Part shown: piece after piece, positions 26,029-33,767 of the stretch
How positions within the stretch are numbered: the first letter of the stretch is position 1
How the letters are laid out: each line of letters starts with the position of its first letter
Assembly (NCBI RefSeq): GCF_963974515.1
Contig: NZ_CAXBDD010000006.1
Coordinates: forward strand, 1 to 64,000
Direction: 5' to 3'
DNA length: 64,000 nt
Origin: Sunxiuqinia sp963974515
Lineage (GTDB): Bacteria; Bacteroidota; Bacteroidia; Bacteroidales; Prolixibacteraceae
Made by a program: the position numbers and the translations under genes
Notes under the pieces: model-generated
Told to the model about the DNA's origin: nothing
Database searches by the model: none
What the model saw: the letters and a program-made list of their open reading frames with translations, nothing else

Positions 26029-26493
26029 ATGCGACGAATTTTCCAAATACTCATTGTTCTGTTTGTTCTGGCGCTTGTTGTGATCCAGTTTTTTCAGCCC
26101 GAAAAAAACAGCGGTGAAATCGACTCCAATCACATTCTAAAAAGCGAACCGCTTCCGGAAGAAATTTCGAGTTTGCTTGCCAATGCTTGTCTCGACTGTC
26201 ATTCAAACCAGACCAACTACCTGTGGTATCACCAGGTGGCACCGGTTTCGTGGTTTATTAACGGGCACATTACCGAAGGCAAAAGTGAGCTCAATTTGTC
26301 AGACTGGGGAACTTGGGATCCGATTGACAAAATATCAGCGCTCGATGACATGGCTACAGAAGTGAAGAATGGCAAAATGCCGATCAAATCGTATGTATTG
26401 ATGCACCGCAAAGCCAAGCTGTCCGAAGAACAAAAAGCAAGCTTGGTCGCTTGGACGGAATCGTTTAGCGAGAGAATTTTAACCGGGGAATGA
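26029..26493 (+). CDS. Haem-binding-domain protein, membrane-anchored
   Basis: The 154-residue protein starts with an uncleaved-looking membrane helix (about 4-22) and carries one haem site, CLDCH (Cys54, Cys57, His58), followed by the family block NQTNYLWYHQVAPVSWFINGHITEGKSELNLSDW and a KMPIKSYVLMHRKAKLS segment with a likely Met ligand. It begins 10 bases after the related 132-residue protein and is probably co-transcribed. The pair may pass electrons at the periplasmic face of the inner membrane; the partner is unknown. Confidence 0.87.
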   Translation: MRRIFQILIVLFVLALVVIQFFQPEKNSGEIDSNHILKSEPLPEEISSLLANACLDCHSNQTNYLWYHQVAPVSWFINGHITEGKSELNLSDWGTWDPIDKISALDDMATEVKNGKMPIKSYVLMHRKAKLSEEQKASLVAWTESFSERILTGE

Positions 26494-26530
26494 AGAAAAA
26501 GCGTCTCGATACCAATTCCATATTCTGAAA

Positions 26531-26569
26531 AAAAGAGAAGGAGCTTCGCGATGAAACTCCTTCTCTTTT
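26531..26569. terminator. Bidirectional terminator between convergent genes
   Basis: AAAAGAGAAGGAG pairs with CTCCTTCTCTTTT across a short loop. The A-run on one side and T-run on the other allow it to end both the haem-protein operon and the minus-strand MORN-like gene. Confidence 0.88.
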
Positions 26570-26587
26570 ATGACTTGTTCAGCGATT

Positions 26588-27046
26588 TTAAAACTCCCGT
26601 TCGCTAATTAGTTTTCCGTTTGAATCGAACTGTTTCCACACCCCGGTTTTCTCTCCATTGCGATAATACATGTCGTACAGCAAATTACCTTGGTCATCCC
26701 AGATTTTCCATTCGCCATGCTTTCTACCATCTTGGTAGTTGGCCAAACCGATCTTTTGTTTGTGCTCATTATAGGTGATCCAGCTCCCGTGCATGATATT
26801 CCTCTTGTAACTCCGGATTTCATTCAGTTCGCCATTTTCAAAATAAATCAGCACTTCTCCGTCTTTCTCGCCGTCAATGAGGTTCATTTCCAGTCGGGTG
26901 TTTCCGTTGGAATAAACGCTGGTGTAAAAACCGGTATAAGGAGTCGAACCGCGATAGTAAACGCCATCAACTTCTTTAATGCTCTGTGCTTGCGAGCCCA
27001 ACACGCCAAGCAAAATCAAACCAATCAATAAACTTAATTTCTTCAT
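26588..27046 (-). CDS. Secreted MORN/YwqK-like repeat protein
   Basis: The 152-residue protein has a signal peptide (about 1-20, ending SQAQ) and several repeats of about 20 residues of the MORN/YwqK type: YSNGNTRLEMNLIDGEKDGE, YFENGELNEIRSYKRNIMHGS, YQDGRKHGEWKIWDDQGNLL and YRNGEKTGVWKQFDSNGKL. Automated annotation often labels such proteins as toxin-antitoxin antitoxins, but nothing here supports that; no partner toxin is adjacent. It probably forms an extended beta-sheet in the periplasm or on the surface. Function unknown. Confidence 0.8.
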   Translation of the reverse strand: MKKLSLLIGLILLGVLGSQAQSIKEVDGVYYRGSTPYTGFYTSVYSNGNTRLEMNLIDGEKDGEVLIYFENGELNEIRSYKRNIMHGSWITYNEHKQKIGLANYQDGRKHGEWKIWDDQGNLLYDMYYRNGEKTGVWKQFDSNGKLISEREF

Positions 27047-27163
27047 GCAATTGAATTATTTCTTTGCCGATCGCTTCTTTTTAACTACAGACCATTGCCT
27101 GTTTTGGAGCGCCCGGTTCTAATTATTTCATGGGTTTTTATTCTATTTCTGAAACAGTAACAA

Positions 27164-27193
27164 GAAAAAACCGCTCCTGCTCTCAGAAGCGGT
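27164..27193 (-). terminator. Terminator after the small carboxypeptidase-regulatory-domain gene
   Basis: Read on the minus strand, ACCGCT pairs with AGCGGT and is followed by a T-run. Confidence 0.8.
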
Positions 27194-27226
27194 ATCAATC
27201 TTAAGTATAGAATAAGCCCGAAGATT

Positions 27227-27580
27227 TTAATTTGCTGTTCTTAAACTAAAATCAACCTGGCTCTTTTTGAGACTTACCCCGACATTTTCAACCGAAGTTT
27301 GCTCGTAGGAAATATAGGAAGCTGTCAAATTATATGCTCCGGTTTCAATGTTTTCAAATTGGTATTTTCCGTCAAAATCGGTGTAGGCAACCTGATTCGT
27401 TCCTTCCAAAACGATCTTGACACCCACCAACGCCTCGTTGGTTTGCTTATCCACCACCTGACCACTCAGCGTGGTGAATGATTTGGTTTCGGCTTTGTCG
27501 GCTTGCTTATTCTCTTTTTCAGATGCAAATGAAAAAGAAAGTATTCCGGCGAATAAAACAGTAACGATTAATGCTTTCAT
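27227..27580 (-). CDS. Small exported carboxypeptidase-regulatory-like domain protein
   Basis: The 117-residue protein is a signal peptide (about 1-20) plus one CarboxypepD_reg-like beta-sandwich: FTTLSGQVVDKQTNEALVGVKIVLEGTNQVAYTDFDGKYQFENIETGAYNLTASYISYEQ. This domain usually sits at the N-terminus of TonB-dependent receptors; here it stands alone with no barrel. The start MKALIV (27580) was chosen because it opens a normal signal peptide. A very similar domain begins the TonB receptor at 50548. A free-standing copy could be a relic or a small periplasmic binding module. Confidence 0.8.
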   Translation of the reverse strand: MKALIVTVLFAGILSFSFASEKENKQADKAETKSFTTLSGQVVDKQTNEALVGVKIVLEGTNQVAYTDFDGKYQFENIETGAYNLTASYISYEQTSVENVGVSLKKSQVDFSLRTAN

Positions 27581-27781
27581 CTTTTTTGAAGTTTTTGTTC
27601 GATTCAAAACTACTTCGATCCGATTAAAGCCGAATTACAGTCTGATTAAAGTTTGATTAAAAGAAATATGTTGGTCGTTGGATATTGGAGGGTTGTATTC
27701 GTCATTGGACGAATAGTCATTCATCCCTGGTGGTTTGACCTGCGGAATTTGGAACACGGGATTTAGTGCTCGCTTTGACTC

Positions 27782-27813
27782 AAAAAAAAGTCCTGCCAAA
27801 TTAGACAGGACTT
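27782..27813 (-). terminator. Terminator after trpB2
   Basis: On the minus strand AAGTCCTG pairs with CAGGACTT across a loop and runs into eight T residues. Confidence 0.92.
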
Positions 27814-27843
27814 CAATTGATGATCTTGAAAATCAGTAATCTT

Positions 27844-29220
27844 TTATTTCGGAAGCGGGTAGCCCTGAAGTTTCTCCAGGTTTAGTGCAATTTCCGACTC
27901 CGGGTATTCGTAGTCGTGGAGCTCTCCATTCAGGTATTTGTCGTAACCCACCAGGTCCATCAGTCCATGCCCGCTGAAGTTGAAAAGAATGGTTTTTTCC
28001 TTGCCTTCTTCCTTCGCCTTTTTCGCCTCACGAATCACAGCCGCAATGGCATGGGTCGTTTCCGGAGCGGGAATGATGCCTTCGGTTTTTGAAAACAGCA
28101 GGCCGGCTTCGAAACACTCACTTTGGTGAATGGCCTGTGCTTCCATCAGTCCATCGCGCAGGGCAGCACTGACCAGTGGAGCCATGCCATGATAACGCAA
28201 GCCACCAGCATGAATAGGCGCCGGAACAAAGTTGTGTCCCAGACTGTGCATGGCTAACAGCGGCGTCATCTGCGCCACGTCTCCATTATCGTAAATAAAT
28301 GGAGCTTTAGTGAGTGTTGGACATGAGAAAGGCTCGGCTCCGATAATTTGAATGTCGGCCCCATGAATTTTGTCGTACATAAACGGAAAGGAGATGCCGG
28401 CGAAGTTACTTCCGCCGCCACAGCAACCAATCACGATGTCGGGCTTATCAATTCCCACTTTGGCCAGCTGTTTTTTCGCTTCCAGGCCAATAATCGATTG
28501 GTGCAGCATCACGTGGTTTAGCACCGACCCCAGTGTATAGCGTGTTTTGCCTGTTGGATCAGCCACTGCAGCTTCAACGGCTTCAGAAATGGCAATCCCC
28601 AACGATCCGGGAGTATCCGGATATTGCGCCAGGATGTCGCGGCCGGCTTGGGTTTCCATGCTCGGACTGGCGATGCAGGTTCCGCCCCAGGTGTTCATCA
28701 GCATTTTGCGGAAAGGCTTTTGTTCAAAGCTCACGCGCACCATAAATACTTTGCATTCAATGCCGCCAATCACGGAGCAGGCAAACGACAAGGCCGATCC
28801 CCATTGTCCTGCGCCGGTTTCCGTCGTTAGCTTTTTAATTCCAAATTGCTTGTTGTACCAAGCCTGAGGAATGGCAGTGTTGGGTTTGTGGCTTCCGGCA
28901 GGAGAAACCCCTTCATTTTTGTAATAGATTTTTGCCGGAGTTCCTAAGGCCGCCTCCAATTCGTAAGCACGAACCAGCGGACTTGGACGCCAGCGAAACA
29001 GGTGTTCACGAATTTCTTCCGGAATATCAATCCAGCGCTCCTGGCTGACCTCCTGCTCAATCAGGTTCATTGGAAAAACGGGAGCCAACATTTCAGGAGT
29101 AACCGGCTTACCGTCGGGCCCCAGTGGCGGATTTAAAGGTGTTGGAAGATCGGGAGCTAAGTTATACCACTGTTTGGGCATGTCCGCTTCGTCCAGGTAG
29201 ATGTTTTTTTGTCTGGCCAT
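27844..29220 (-). CDS. TrpB2-type tryptophan synthase beta chain-like PLP enzyme
   Basis: The 458-residue protein is of the TrpB2 class, longer than TrpB1 (about 400). The PLP lysine is Lys112 in EGVSPAGSHKPNTA, followed by TETGAGQWGSALSFAC and the phosphate-binding GCCGGGSNF. The N-terminal extension with WYNLAPDLPTPLNPPLGPDG is a TrpB2 hallmark. It should join L-serine with indole to give tryptophan and may work without TrpA, possibly salvaging indole. No other trp biosynthesis gene is in the window. It is preceded by a likely Trp attenuator and faces away from trpS. Confidence 0.93.
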   Translation of the reverse strand: MARQKNIYLDEADMPKQWYNLAPDLPTPLNPPLGPDGKPVTPEMLAPVFPMNLIEQEVSQERWIDIPEEIREHLFRWRPSPLVRAYELEAALGTPAKIYYKNEGVSPAGSHKPNTAIPQAWYNKQFGIKKLTTETGAGQWGSALSFACSVIGGIECKVFMVRVSFEQKPFRKMLMNTWGGTCIASPSMETQAGRDILAQYPDTPGSLGIAISEAVEAAVADPTGKTRYTLGSVLNHVMLHQSIIGLEAKKQLAKVGIDKPDIVIGCCGGGSNFAGISFPFMYDKIHGADIQIIGAEPFSCPTLTKAPFIYDNGDVAQMTPLLAMHSLGHNFVPAPIHAGGLRYHGMAPLVSAALRDGLMEAQAIHQSECFEAGLLFSKTEGIIPAPETTHAIAAVIREAKKAKEEGKEKTILFNFSGHGLMDLVGYDKYLNGELHDYEYPESEIALNLEKLQGYPLPK

Positions 29221-29257
29221 AATTTATTGGTTTTTAATTCCTATTTTAAAATAAAAA

Positions 29258-29287
29258 TGGGGTCTGCTGCATTTGCAACAAACCCCA
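29258..29287 (-). terminator. Attenuator terminator in the trpB2 leader
   Basis: On the minus strand TGGGGTTTGTTGC pairs fully, with two G-T pairs, with GCAGCAGACCCCA across an AAAT loop, then TTTTTATTTT. It lies between a short Trp-containing reading frame and trpB2, not at a gene end, so it should act as an attenuator. Confidence 0.8.
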
Positions 29288-29298
29288 CTTCACGGCCT

Positions 29299-29388
29299 TT
29301 ATGATCGTAAAACAATAGTCTGCTCCAGCGTTTCCATTTTCACGTTACGCCAGTGCCACTCAGTTCCGTATAAAGGCATTTGATACAT
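29299..29388 (-). CDS. Putative trp leader peptide (29 codons, Trp-His-Trp)
   Basis: A reading frame of 29 codons, too short for normal gene calling, lies between a promoter and the attenuator hairpin. Its product begins MYQMPLYGTEWHWRNVKMETL and has Trp at positions 11 and 13. The RNA around the Trp codons can form helix 1:2 (CTGGCGT at 29347-29353 with ACGCTGG at 29325-29331), helix 2:3 (AGCAGAC at 29318-29324 with GTTTGTT at 29277-29283) and terminator helix 3:4. A ribosome stalled at the Trp codons would free segment 2 to pair with segment 3 and let transcription enter trpB2. Translation and control are inferred. Confidence 0.65.
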   Translation of the reverse strand: MYQMPLYGTEWHWRNVKMETLEQTIVLRS

Positions 29389-29406
29389 CAATTCATTAAT
29401 TTCCCG

Positions 29407-29436
29407 TAAAACTAGCGAATAAATTAAAGTTTGCAA
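29407..29436 (-). promoter_or_regulatory. Promoter of the trpB2 leader
   Basis: On the minus strand TTG (29436-29434), a 19-base spacer and TAGTTTTA (29414-29407) fit the Bacteroidota pattern with one change in the last base. Transcription would start just upstream of the leader-peptide ATG at 29388. Confidence 0.5.
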
Positions 29437-29492
29437 GCCAATTATGTTTTAGAACCTCATTTTCAGCAGTGCCTTCCCTGTGAAAATAAATT

Positions 29493-29522
29493 TTTGTCTT
29501 TCAAGGATTCAAGCTATTTTTG
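29493..29522 (+). promoter_or_regulatory. Promoter of trpS
   Basis: TTTG (29493-29496), an 18-base spacer and TATTTTTG (29515-29522) give a full consensus promoter 30 bases before the trpS ATG at 29552. Confidence 0.75.
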
Positions 29523-29551
29523 CAGCTCATTTTCACCGAATACTGACTCAA

Positions 29552-30553
29552 ATGAATAAAGCAACCGTTGTTAGTGGCATCAGGCCAACAGGATATTTAC
29601 ACTTAGGCAATTACTTTGGAGCTGTACAGAATTTTCTGCGTATGCAGGAAGATTATAACTGCTATTTTTTCATTGCCGACATTCACTCGTTGACCACGCA
29701 CCCTACTCCCGAGAACCTGCAAGCTGGGGTGAAACAAGTGCTGGCCGAGTACCTGGCGTGTGGTATCGATCCTGAGAAATCAACGATCTTTATTCAAAGC
29801 GATGTTCCCGAAGTGACCGAGCTGTACACCATTTTGAACATGAATGCCTATCTGGGCGAACTGGAGCGCACCACTTCATTTAAAGACAAAGCGCGCCAAC
29901 AGCCTGAGAACGTGAATGCCGGCCTGTTGACTTATCCGGTGTTGATGGCTTCGGATATCATCATCCACAAAGCGCACTATGTGCCGGTTGGCAAAGATCA
30001 GGAGCAAAACCTGGAGATGGCGCGCAAGTTTGCCAAGCGTTTCAACCGCATGTACAAATCGAAAATCTTCCCCATTCCAAAGCCATTTACATTTGAAGGA
30101 GCGGATCTGGTTAAAGTTCCGGGGCTGGACGGCAGTGGTAAAATGGGCAAATCGGAAGGCAATGCCATAAACCTGTACGATACCGAAAAGGAAATCCGTA
30201 AGAAAGTGATGCGCGCTGTAACCGACTCTGGCCCATTGGAAATGAATTCGGAGAAACCCGAAGCCATTCAAAACCTGTTTACGTTGATGAAAATTGTATC
30301 GCAAGCCGAGGTGGTTGCTCAGTTTGATGAAGCCTACAATAAATGCGAAATTCGCTATGGCGATATGAAAAAGCAACTGGCCGAAGACATTGTGAAGTTC
30401 ACCACACCCATTCGCGAGCGCATTGTTACTATTTTGGAAGACGAAGCTTATTTGGCCAAGGTGGCCCAAATGGGCGCTGAGAAAGCACGCGAATCAGCCG
30501 CAGCAACATTGAATGAAGTGAAAAAAGTGGTTGGCTTCCGCAAATTTTATTAG
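29552..30553 (+). CDS. trpS: Tryptophanyl-tRNA synthetase
   Basis: The 333-residue class I synthetase has the HIGH-type motif GYLHLGNYFGAV (HLGN at 17-20) and the KMSKS-type motif GKMGKSEGNAINLYD. Its length and the C-terminal KKVVGFRKFY ending match bacterial TrpRS. It charges tRNA-Trp. The start at MNKATVVSG was chosen because the promoter lies upstream of it and inside a longer possible frame. It diverges from trpB2 and its leader, placing charging and synthesis of tryptophan side by side. Confidence 0.96.
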   Translation: MNKATVVSGIRPTGYLHLGNYFGAVQNFLRMQEDYNCYFFIADIHSLTTHPTPENLQAGVKQVLAEYLACGIDPEKSTIFIQSDVPEVTELYTILNMNAYLGELERTTSFKDKARQQPENVNAGLLTYPVLMASDIIIHKAHYVPVGKDQEQNLEMARKFAKRFNRMYKSKIFPIPKPFTFEGADLVKVPGLDGSGKMGKSEGNAINLYDTEKEIRKKVMRAVTDSGPLEMNSEKPEAIQNLFTLMKIVSQAEVVAQFDEAYNKCEIRYGDMKKQLAEDIVKFTTPIRERIVTILEDEAYLAKVAQMGAEKARESAAATLNEVKKVVGFRKFY

Positions 30554-30622
30554 GCGGAAAAGAAAGCTCTAAACCAAGGCCAGGGCAACACATTCAAACC
30601 ATTAAATCAACGGGAAATATTT

Positions 30623-31534
30623 TTACCTTTTGACGTAAACCCACACGCCTGACCCAGGTGTTTCCGTTTTTATCTTTTCCTGAGCCGACTTCGCTTCCTG
30701 GAAATTGGCGAAACTGTCTAATGCAATGTAGTGCAAGCCTTTAATGATACCAATGTTTTGCGCGTTGAAACCTTCAGCTTGCTTTTGAGTCACAAATTTA
30801 GCTGCATTTGCTTCGCTACGAAAACTTCCACCGATAATAAAATACGGATGATTCTGAACTGGCTCTTCTACGGGCACCGACTCCTCAACAACCGCATCAA
30901 TAGGGTCAATTTTCTGAACTGTTTCCCTCATCGACATCATTTCAGTCAAACTGCTGAGGTTCGACTTTTGTAGGTTGGTGGTGTTATTTTTTATGGGAAC
31001 CAATGCCAGTGCAAACAAAAGCGGAATGGCCACCAACACTTTTTTTAGAGTCCGTTTCTGAAAGAAAACCTGCACCGCATCTCGCTCTTCCGGTGTAATT
31101 CTAGTGCGAACCAGTTTCTTGGCATACAAGGTCTCATAGTTGAAGGCCGTCAGCCCATACGAATCGAGGTTCAGGTTTTCGCGCATTGCCGGGCTAAACC
31201 TCAAATTTTCGTTGTCATCGTAAGCCAAACTCCCAATGCCGTCAATCGAAATGGTTTCACCATCGGTTAAACGGTAGTTGAGTTCCTGCACTAAAAGCTC
31301 CACTTTTTTACTGACCGCCAGGTAATTGTCGCCTTCTTTTTCAACCAGGTGGTTGATGAGCAATCCATCGTTGAATGTCAGTTTTTCGTTGAAACTAATT
31401 TCCTTGCTTGGCGGATTAAATTGTCCCGACCGGACCGAAGCCGGTTTGTAGTTACTCACAAAACCACCGAAGCCGGGAATGATTACACAATCATTCAGTA
31501 GCAAGAGTTCTTTGATGTAGCTTAAAATTTCCAC
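30623..31534 (-). CDS. HU-CCDC81 and SPOR domain envelope protein
   Basis: This protein of about 303 residues has two N-terminal HU-CCDC81-type domains (IKELLLLNDCVIIPGFGGFVSNY, then ETISIDGIGSLAYDDNENLRFSP), a membrane helix (KVLVAIPLLFALALVPI), a short linker and a C-terminal SPOR domain (YFIIGGSFRSEANAAKFV...IALDSFANFQEAKSA). The HU-like part should be cytosolic and the SPOR domain periplasmic, binding peptidoglycan: a link between cytoplasm or DNA and cell wall. The GTG at 31534 is chosen because the TTG at 31555 overlaps the -7 box; the exact start is uncertain. Confidence 0.85.
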   Translation of the reverse strand: MEILSYIKELLLLNDCVIIPGFGGFVSNYKPASVRSGQFNPPSKEISFNEKLTFNDGLLINHLVEKEGDNYLAVSKKVELLVQELNYRLTDGETISIDGIGSLAYDDNENLRFSPAMRENLNLDSYGLTAFNYETLYAKKLVRTRITPEERDAVQVFFQKRTLKKVLVAIPLLFALALVPIKNNTTNLQKSNLSSLTEMMSMRETVQKIDPIDAVVEESVPVEEPVQNHPYFIIGGSFRSEANAAKFVTQKQAEGFNAQNIGIIKGLHYIALDSFANFQEAKSAQEKIKTETPGSGVWVYVKR

Positions 31535-31552
31535 GGAATTATTATTTACGTC

Positions 31553-31560
31553 CAAAAGTA
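31553..31560 (-). promoter_or_regulatory. -7 box TACTTTTG before the HU-CCDC81/SPOR gene
   Basis: TACTTTTG on the minus strand coincides with the most upstream in-frame start codon (TTG), so that codon cannot be in the transcript. It places translation start at or after the GTG at 31534. Confidence 0.55.
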
Positions 31561-31671
31561 AAGAAAAATTAACGCGCTGGCAACCCTAAGTTTTCAACAT
31601 TTTAAGCGAGTTTTCAATGCTGCGGTGTAACATGCACACCGTTTTTGAATTACGCACTGCATATAAATTCG

Positions 31672-31679
31672 TAGTTTTG
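31672..31679 (+). promoter_or_regulatory. -7 box TAGTTTTG before galE
   Basis: TAGTTTTG fits TAnnTTTG and lies 23 bases upstream of the galE ATG. A TTTG lies 24 bases further upstream, longer than ideal for a -33 element. Confidence 0.55.
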
Positions 31680-31702
31680 GAGAAAATACTCAATCAATTA
31701 CT

Positions 31703-32731
31703 ATGACTCAGAAAATATTGGTAACCGGTGGAACTGGTTATATTGGCTCGCACACCGTTGTTGAACTGCAGGAAGCGGGCTACGAAGTGGTCGTTGTGGA
31801 CGATCTTTCCAACTCAAGCAAGGACGTGCTGGACAATATCGAAACAATTTCGGGGAAACGCCCCGCCTTTGAACAGTTCGATTTGGCCGACGCGGCAAAA
31901 ACAGATGATTTTTTCAGCCGTAACCAGAACATCGCAGCTATTATCCACTTTGCGGCTTCCAAAGCGGTGGGCGAATCGGTACAAATTCCTCTGCATTACT
32001 ACCGCAACAACCTGGTATCGCTGATGAACATTCTCGAATGCCAGCGTAAGTACAAGATCGCCAACATTGTGTTCTCTTCGTCGTGCACCGTTTACGGGCA
32101 GCCCGACAAGTTGCCGGTAACGGAAAGCACACCGCGCAAGGATGCGGAATCGCCCTATGGAAACACCAAGCGGGTAAATGAAGATATTCTGAACGACAGT
32201 ATCAAGGCTTATCCGGAGTTAAAAGGAATTGCCCTGCGTTATTTCAACCCGATTGGCGCACACCGCTCGGCCTTGATTGGTGAGCTGCCACTTGGTGTTC
32301 CACAAAACCTGGTGCCTTTTATTACCCAAACAGCCGCTGGATTGCGTGAAGGACTAAGCGTGTTTGGCGACGACTACGACACACCCGATGGTTCGGCCAT
32401 TCGCGACTACATCAATGTCGTGGATTTGGCCAAAGCTCACGTTGTTGCCATCCGTCGTTTGCTTGAAAACAAAAACAAAGCGGGTTACGAAGTCTTTAAC
32501 CTGGGAACCGGCAATGGTTATTCGGTGCTCGAAATTGTAAAAGGCTTTGAAAAAGCCACTGGTGTAAAGCTCAACTACAAAATTGTTCCCCGGCGTGCCG
32601 GCGACATTGAAAAGATTTGGGCCGACACCACCTACGCCAACGAAGAGCTGGGCTGGAAAGCCGGAGTGGGCCTCGAAGAAACCTTGCTCTCGGCTTGGAA
32701 CTGGGAAAAGCGGGTACGCGGGATTGAATAG
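31703..32731 (+). CDS. galE: UDP-glucose 4-epimerase
   Basis: At 342 residues this has the GalE length and motifs: ILVTGGTGYIGSHTVVEL for NAD binding, HFAASKAVGESVQIPLHYY, SSSCTVYG and the catalytic pair in ESPYGNTK (Tyr152, Lys156), then LRYFNPIGAHRSALIGE. It interconverts UDP-glucose and UDP-galactose for galactose use and surface polysaccharides. It is a single-gene unit with its own promoter and a terminator 44 bases after the stop. Confidence 0.96.
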   Translation: MTQKILVTGGTGYIGSHTVVELQEAGYEVVVVDDLSNSSKDVLDNIETISGKRPAFEQFDLADAAKTDDFFSRNQNIAAIIHFAASKAVGESVQIPLHYYRNNLVSLMNILECQRKYKIANIVFSSSCTVYGQPDKLPVTESTPRKDAESPYGNTKRVNEDILNDSIKAYPELKGIALRYFNPIGAHRSALIGELPLGVPQNLVPFITQTAAGLREGLSVFGDDYDTPDGSAIRDYINVVDLAKAHVVAIRRLLENKNKAGYEVFNLGTGNGYSVLEIVKGFEKATGVKLNYKIVPRRAGDIEKIWADTTYANEELGWKAGVGLEETLLSAWNWEKRVRGIE

Positions 32732-32774
32732 TAAGCAGTCGCCGTTAGCTGGTGGCTGGTGAAAATTTTAAACG

Positions 32775-32805
32775 AAGGCTTTGTCCGTTGGGCAGGGCCT
32801 TTTTG
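32775..32805 (+). terminator. Terminator after galE
   Basis: AAGGCTTTG pairs with CAGGGCCTT with G-T pairs across a short loop, followed by a T-run. Confidence 0.75.
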
Positions 32806-33399
32806 TTTGAAGGCAAGGTACGTGTGAGGTTAAGGCGGTGCTGTAACCGAGAGAGGAAATAATTCCTCATACTTTTTGCCTTCTAGATCCCCTAAAACGG
32901 GTGATGGGGAACCCGCAAGTGACTGGCAGCAGAACATGGACCAAGCGCTTTGCTGCTCCGGGGCAGATCCTCTTCCGCCAGGAAGAGATTGGGAGATGGG
33001 GTTTCGTCAGATCCCGTAAAACAGGGATTCATGAACTTTCAAACGCTTCAGCAAGGTGAGTTGCAAAATCAAAACAGCTCGCCCTTTGTTCTTCCATTTT
33101 CCAAAGTTTGGAACAATAGAATTCCAGCGTCAACCTTCGATTTATATGTTTTCATACGTGTCAACCAGGTGCTTTTTTTGTAGGTGCCAAAGGTCCGGCA
33201 TGTATTTCTTCAGCCTCACATGAAAATACTAACTGCGTGTTTCAAGCCCGGAGGGTACCATGAAAAAGTTTTCGCTCCCAGCTGTTAGTTGCTCATTCGT
33301 TTTCCTCTTAGGCTAACATAGAGGGGAGGTTTGCCTGGTCTTGTTTACAAACAAATCCAGCCGTCAAGCGTTAGTAGGGCTAGAAAGGAGTTTTACACG
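32806..33399. other. Gene-free region with short hairpins
   Basis: About 600 bases hold no convincing gene. Two related hairpins stand out: CCC-TAAAA-CGGG near 32889-32901 and ATCCC-GTAAAACA-GGGAT near 33010-33030, plus GAGGAAAT-AATTCCTC near 32852. They look like degenerate copies of a small palindromic repeat. No tRNA or known riboswitch is recognised. The last 60 bases probably contain the promoter of the DUF493 gene. Confidence 0.4.
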
Positions 33400-33672
33400 A
33401 TGGAGACGGATAAATTCAAGACTTTGCGCTACCGGCTGATGGAAACCGAGAGCTGGCCGTTGGAATACATGTTTAAGTTTATTACCCCAAATAAGGAGGG
33501 TAAAGTGGATCAAATCAAAGCCATCTTGCCCGATCATGGCGAGACTTCGTTTAAACATACTGCCAACCTCAACCATGTAGCCATTACTTGCGTTGCCACC
33601 ATGGAAAATGCTGATCAAATCATTGAGGTGACCGAAAAGGCGGATGCCATTGACGGGGTTATCATCTTGTAA
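33400..33672 (+). CDS. DUF493 family protein
   Basis: The 90-residue protein matches the YbeD-like DUF493 family, a small ferredoxin-like/ACT-type fold: ESWPLEYMFKFITPNKEGKVDQIKAILPDH, then FKHTANLNHVAITCVATMENADQIIEVTEKADAIDGVIIL. The typical closing alternation of strand and helix is complete. It is cytosolic and of unknown function; members are thought to act as regulatory domains. The ATG at 33400 follows an AAGGAG-like site 8-10 bases upstream, one of the few good Shine-Dalgarno matches in the window, and is preferred over an upstream in-frame codon. Confidence 0.82.
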   Translation: METDKFKTLRYRLMETESWPLEYMFKFITPNKEGKVDQIKAILPDHGETSFKHTANLNHVAITCVATMENADQIIEVTEKADAIDGVIIL

Positions 33673-33767
33673 ATCACCGTTTAGACTCGGTCGGAAGGCT
33701 TTGGTATTTACCATTAAATTAGCTAAGTTGCAAGTCGTTTAATAAACCATATCTGATCTTTACGCAC

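Noticed and set aside
26588..27046. Antitoxin of a toxin-antitoxin pair
   Set aside because: The MORN/YwqK repeats are often given this label, but the protein is secreted and no toxin-like gene is adjacent.
32950..33183. Plus-strand frame of 77 codons in the gene-free region after galE
   Set aside because: It runs through hairpin-rich sequence, has an Arg/Ser-rich unconserved-looking product and no start signals.
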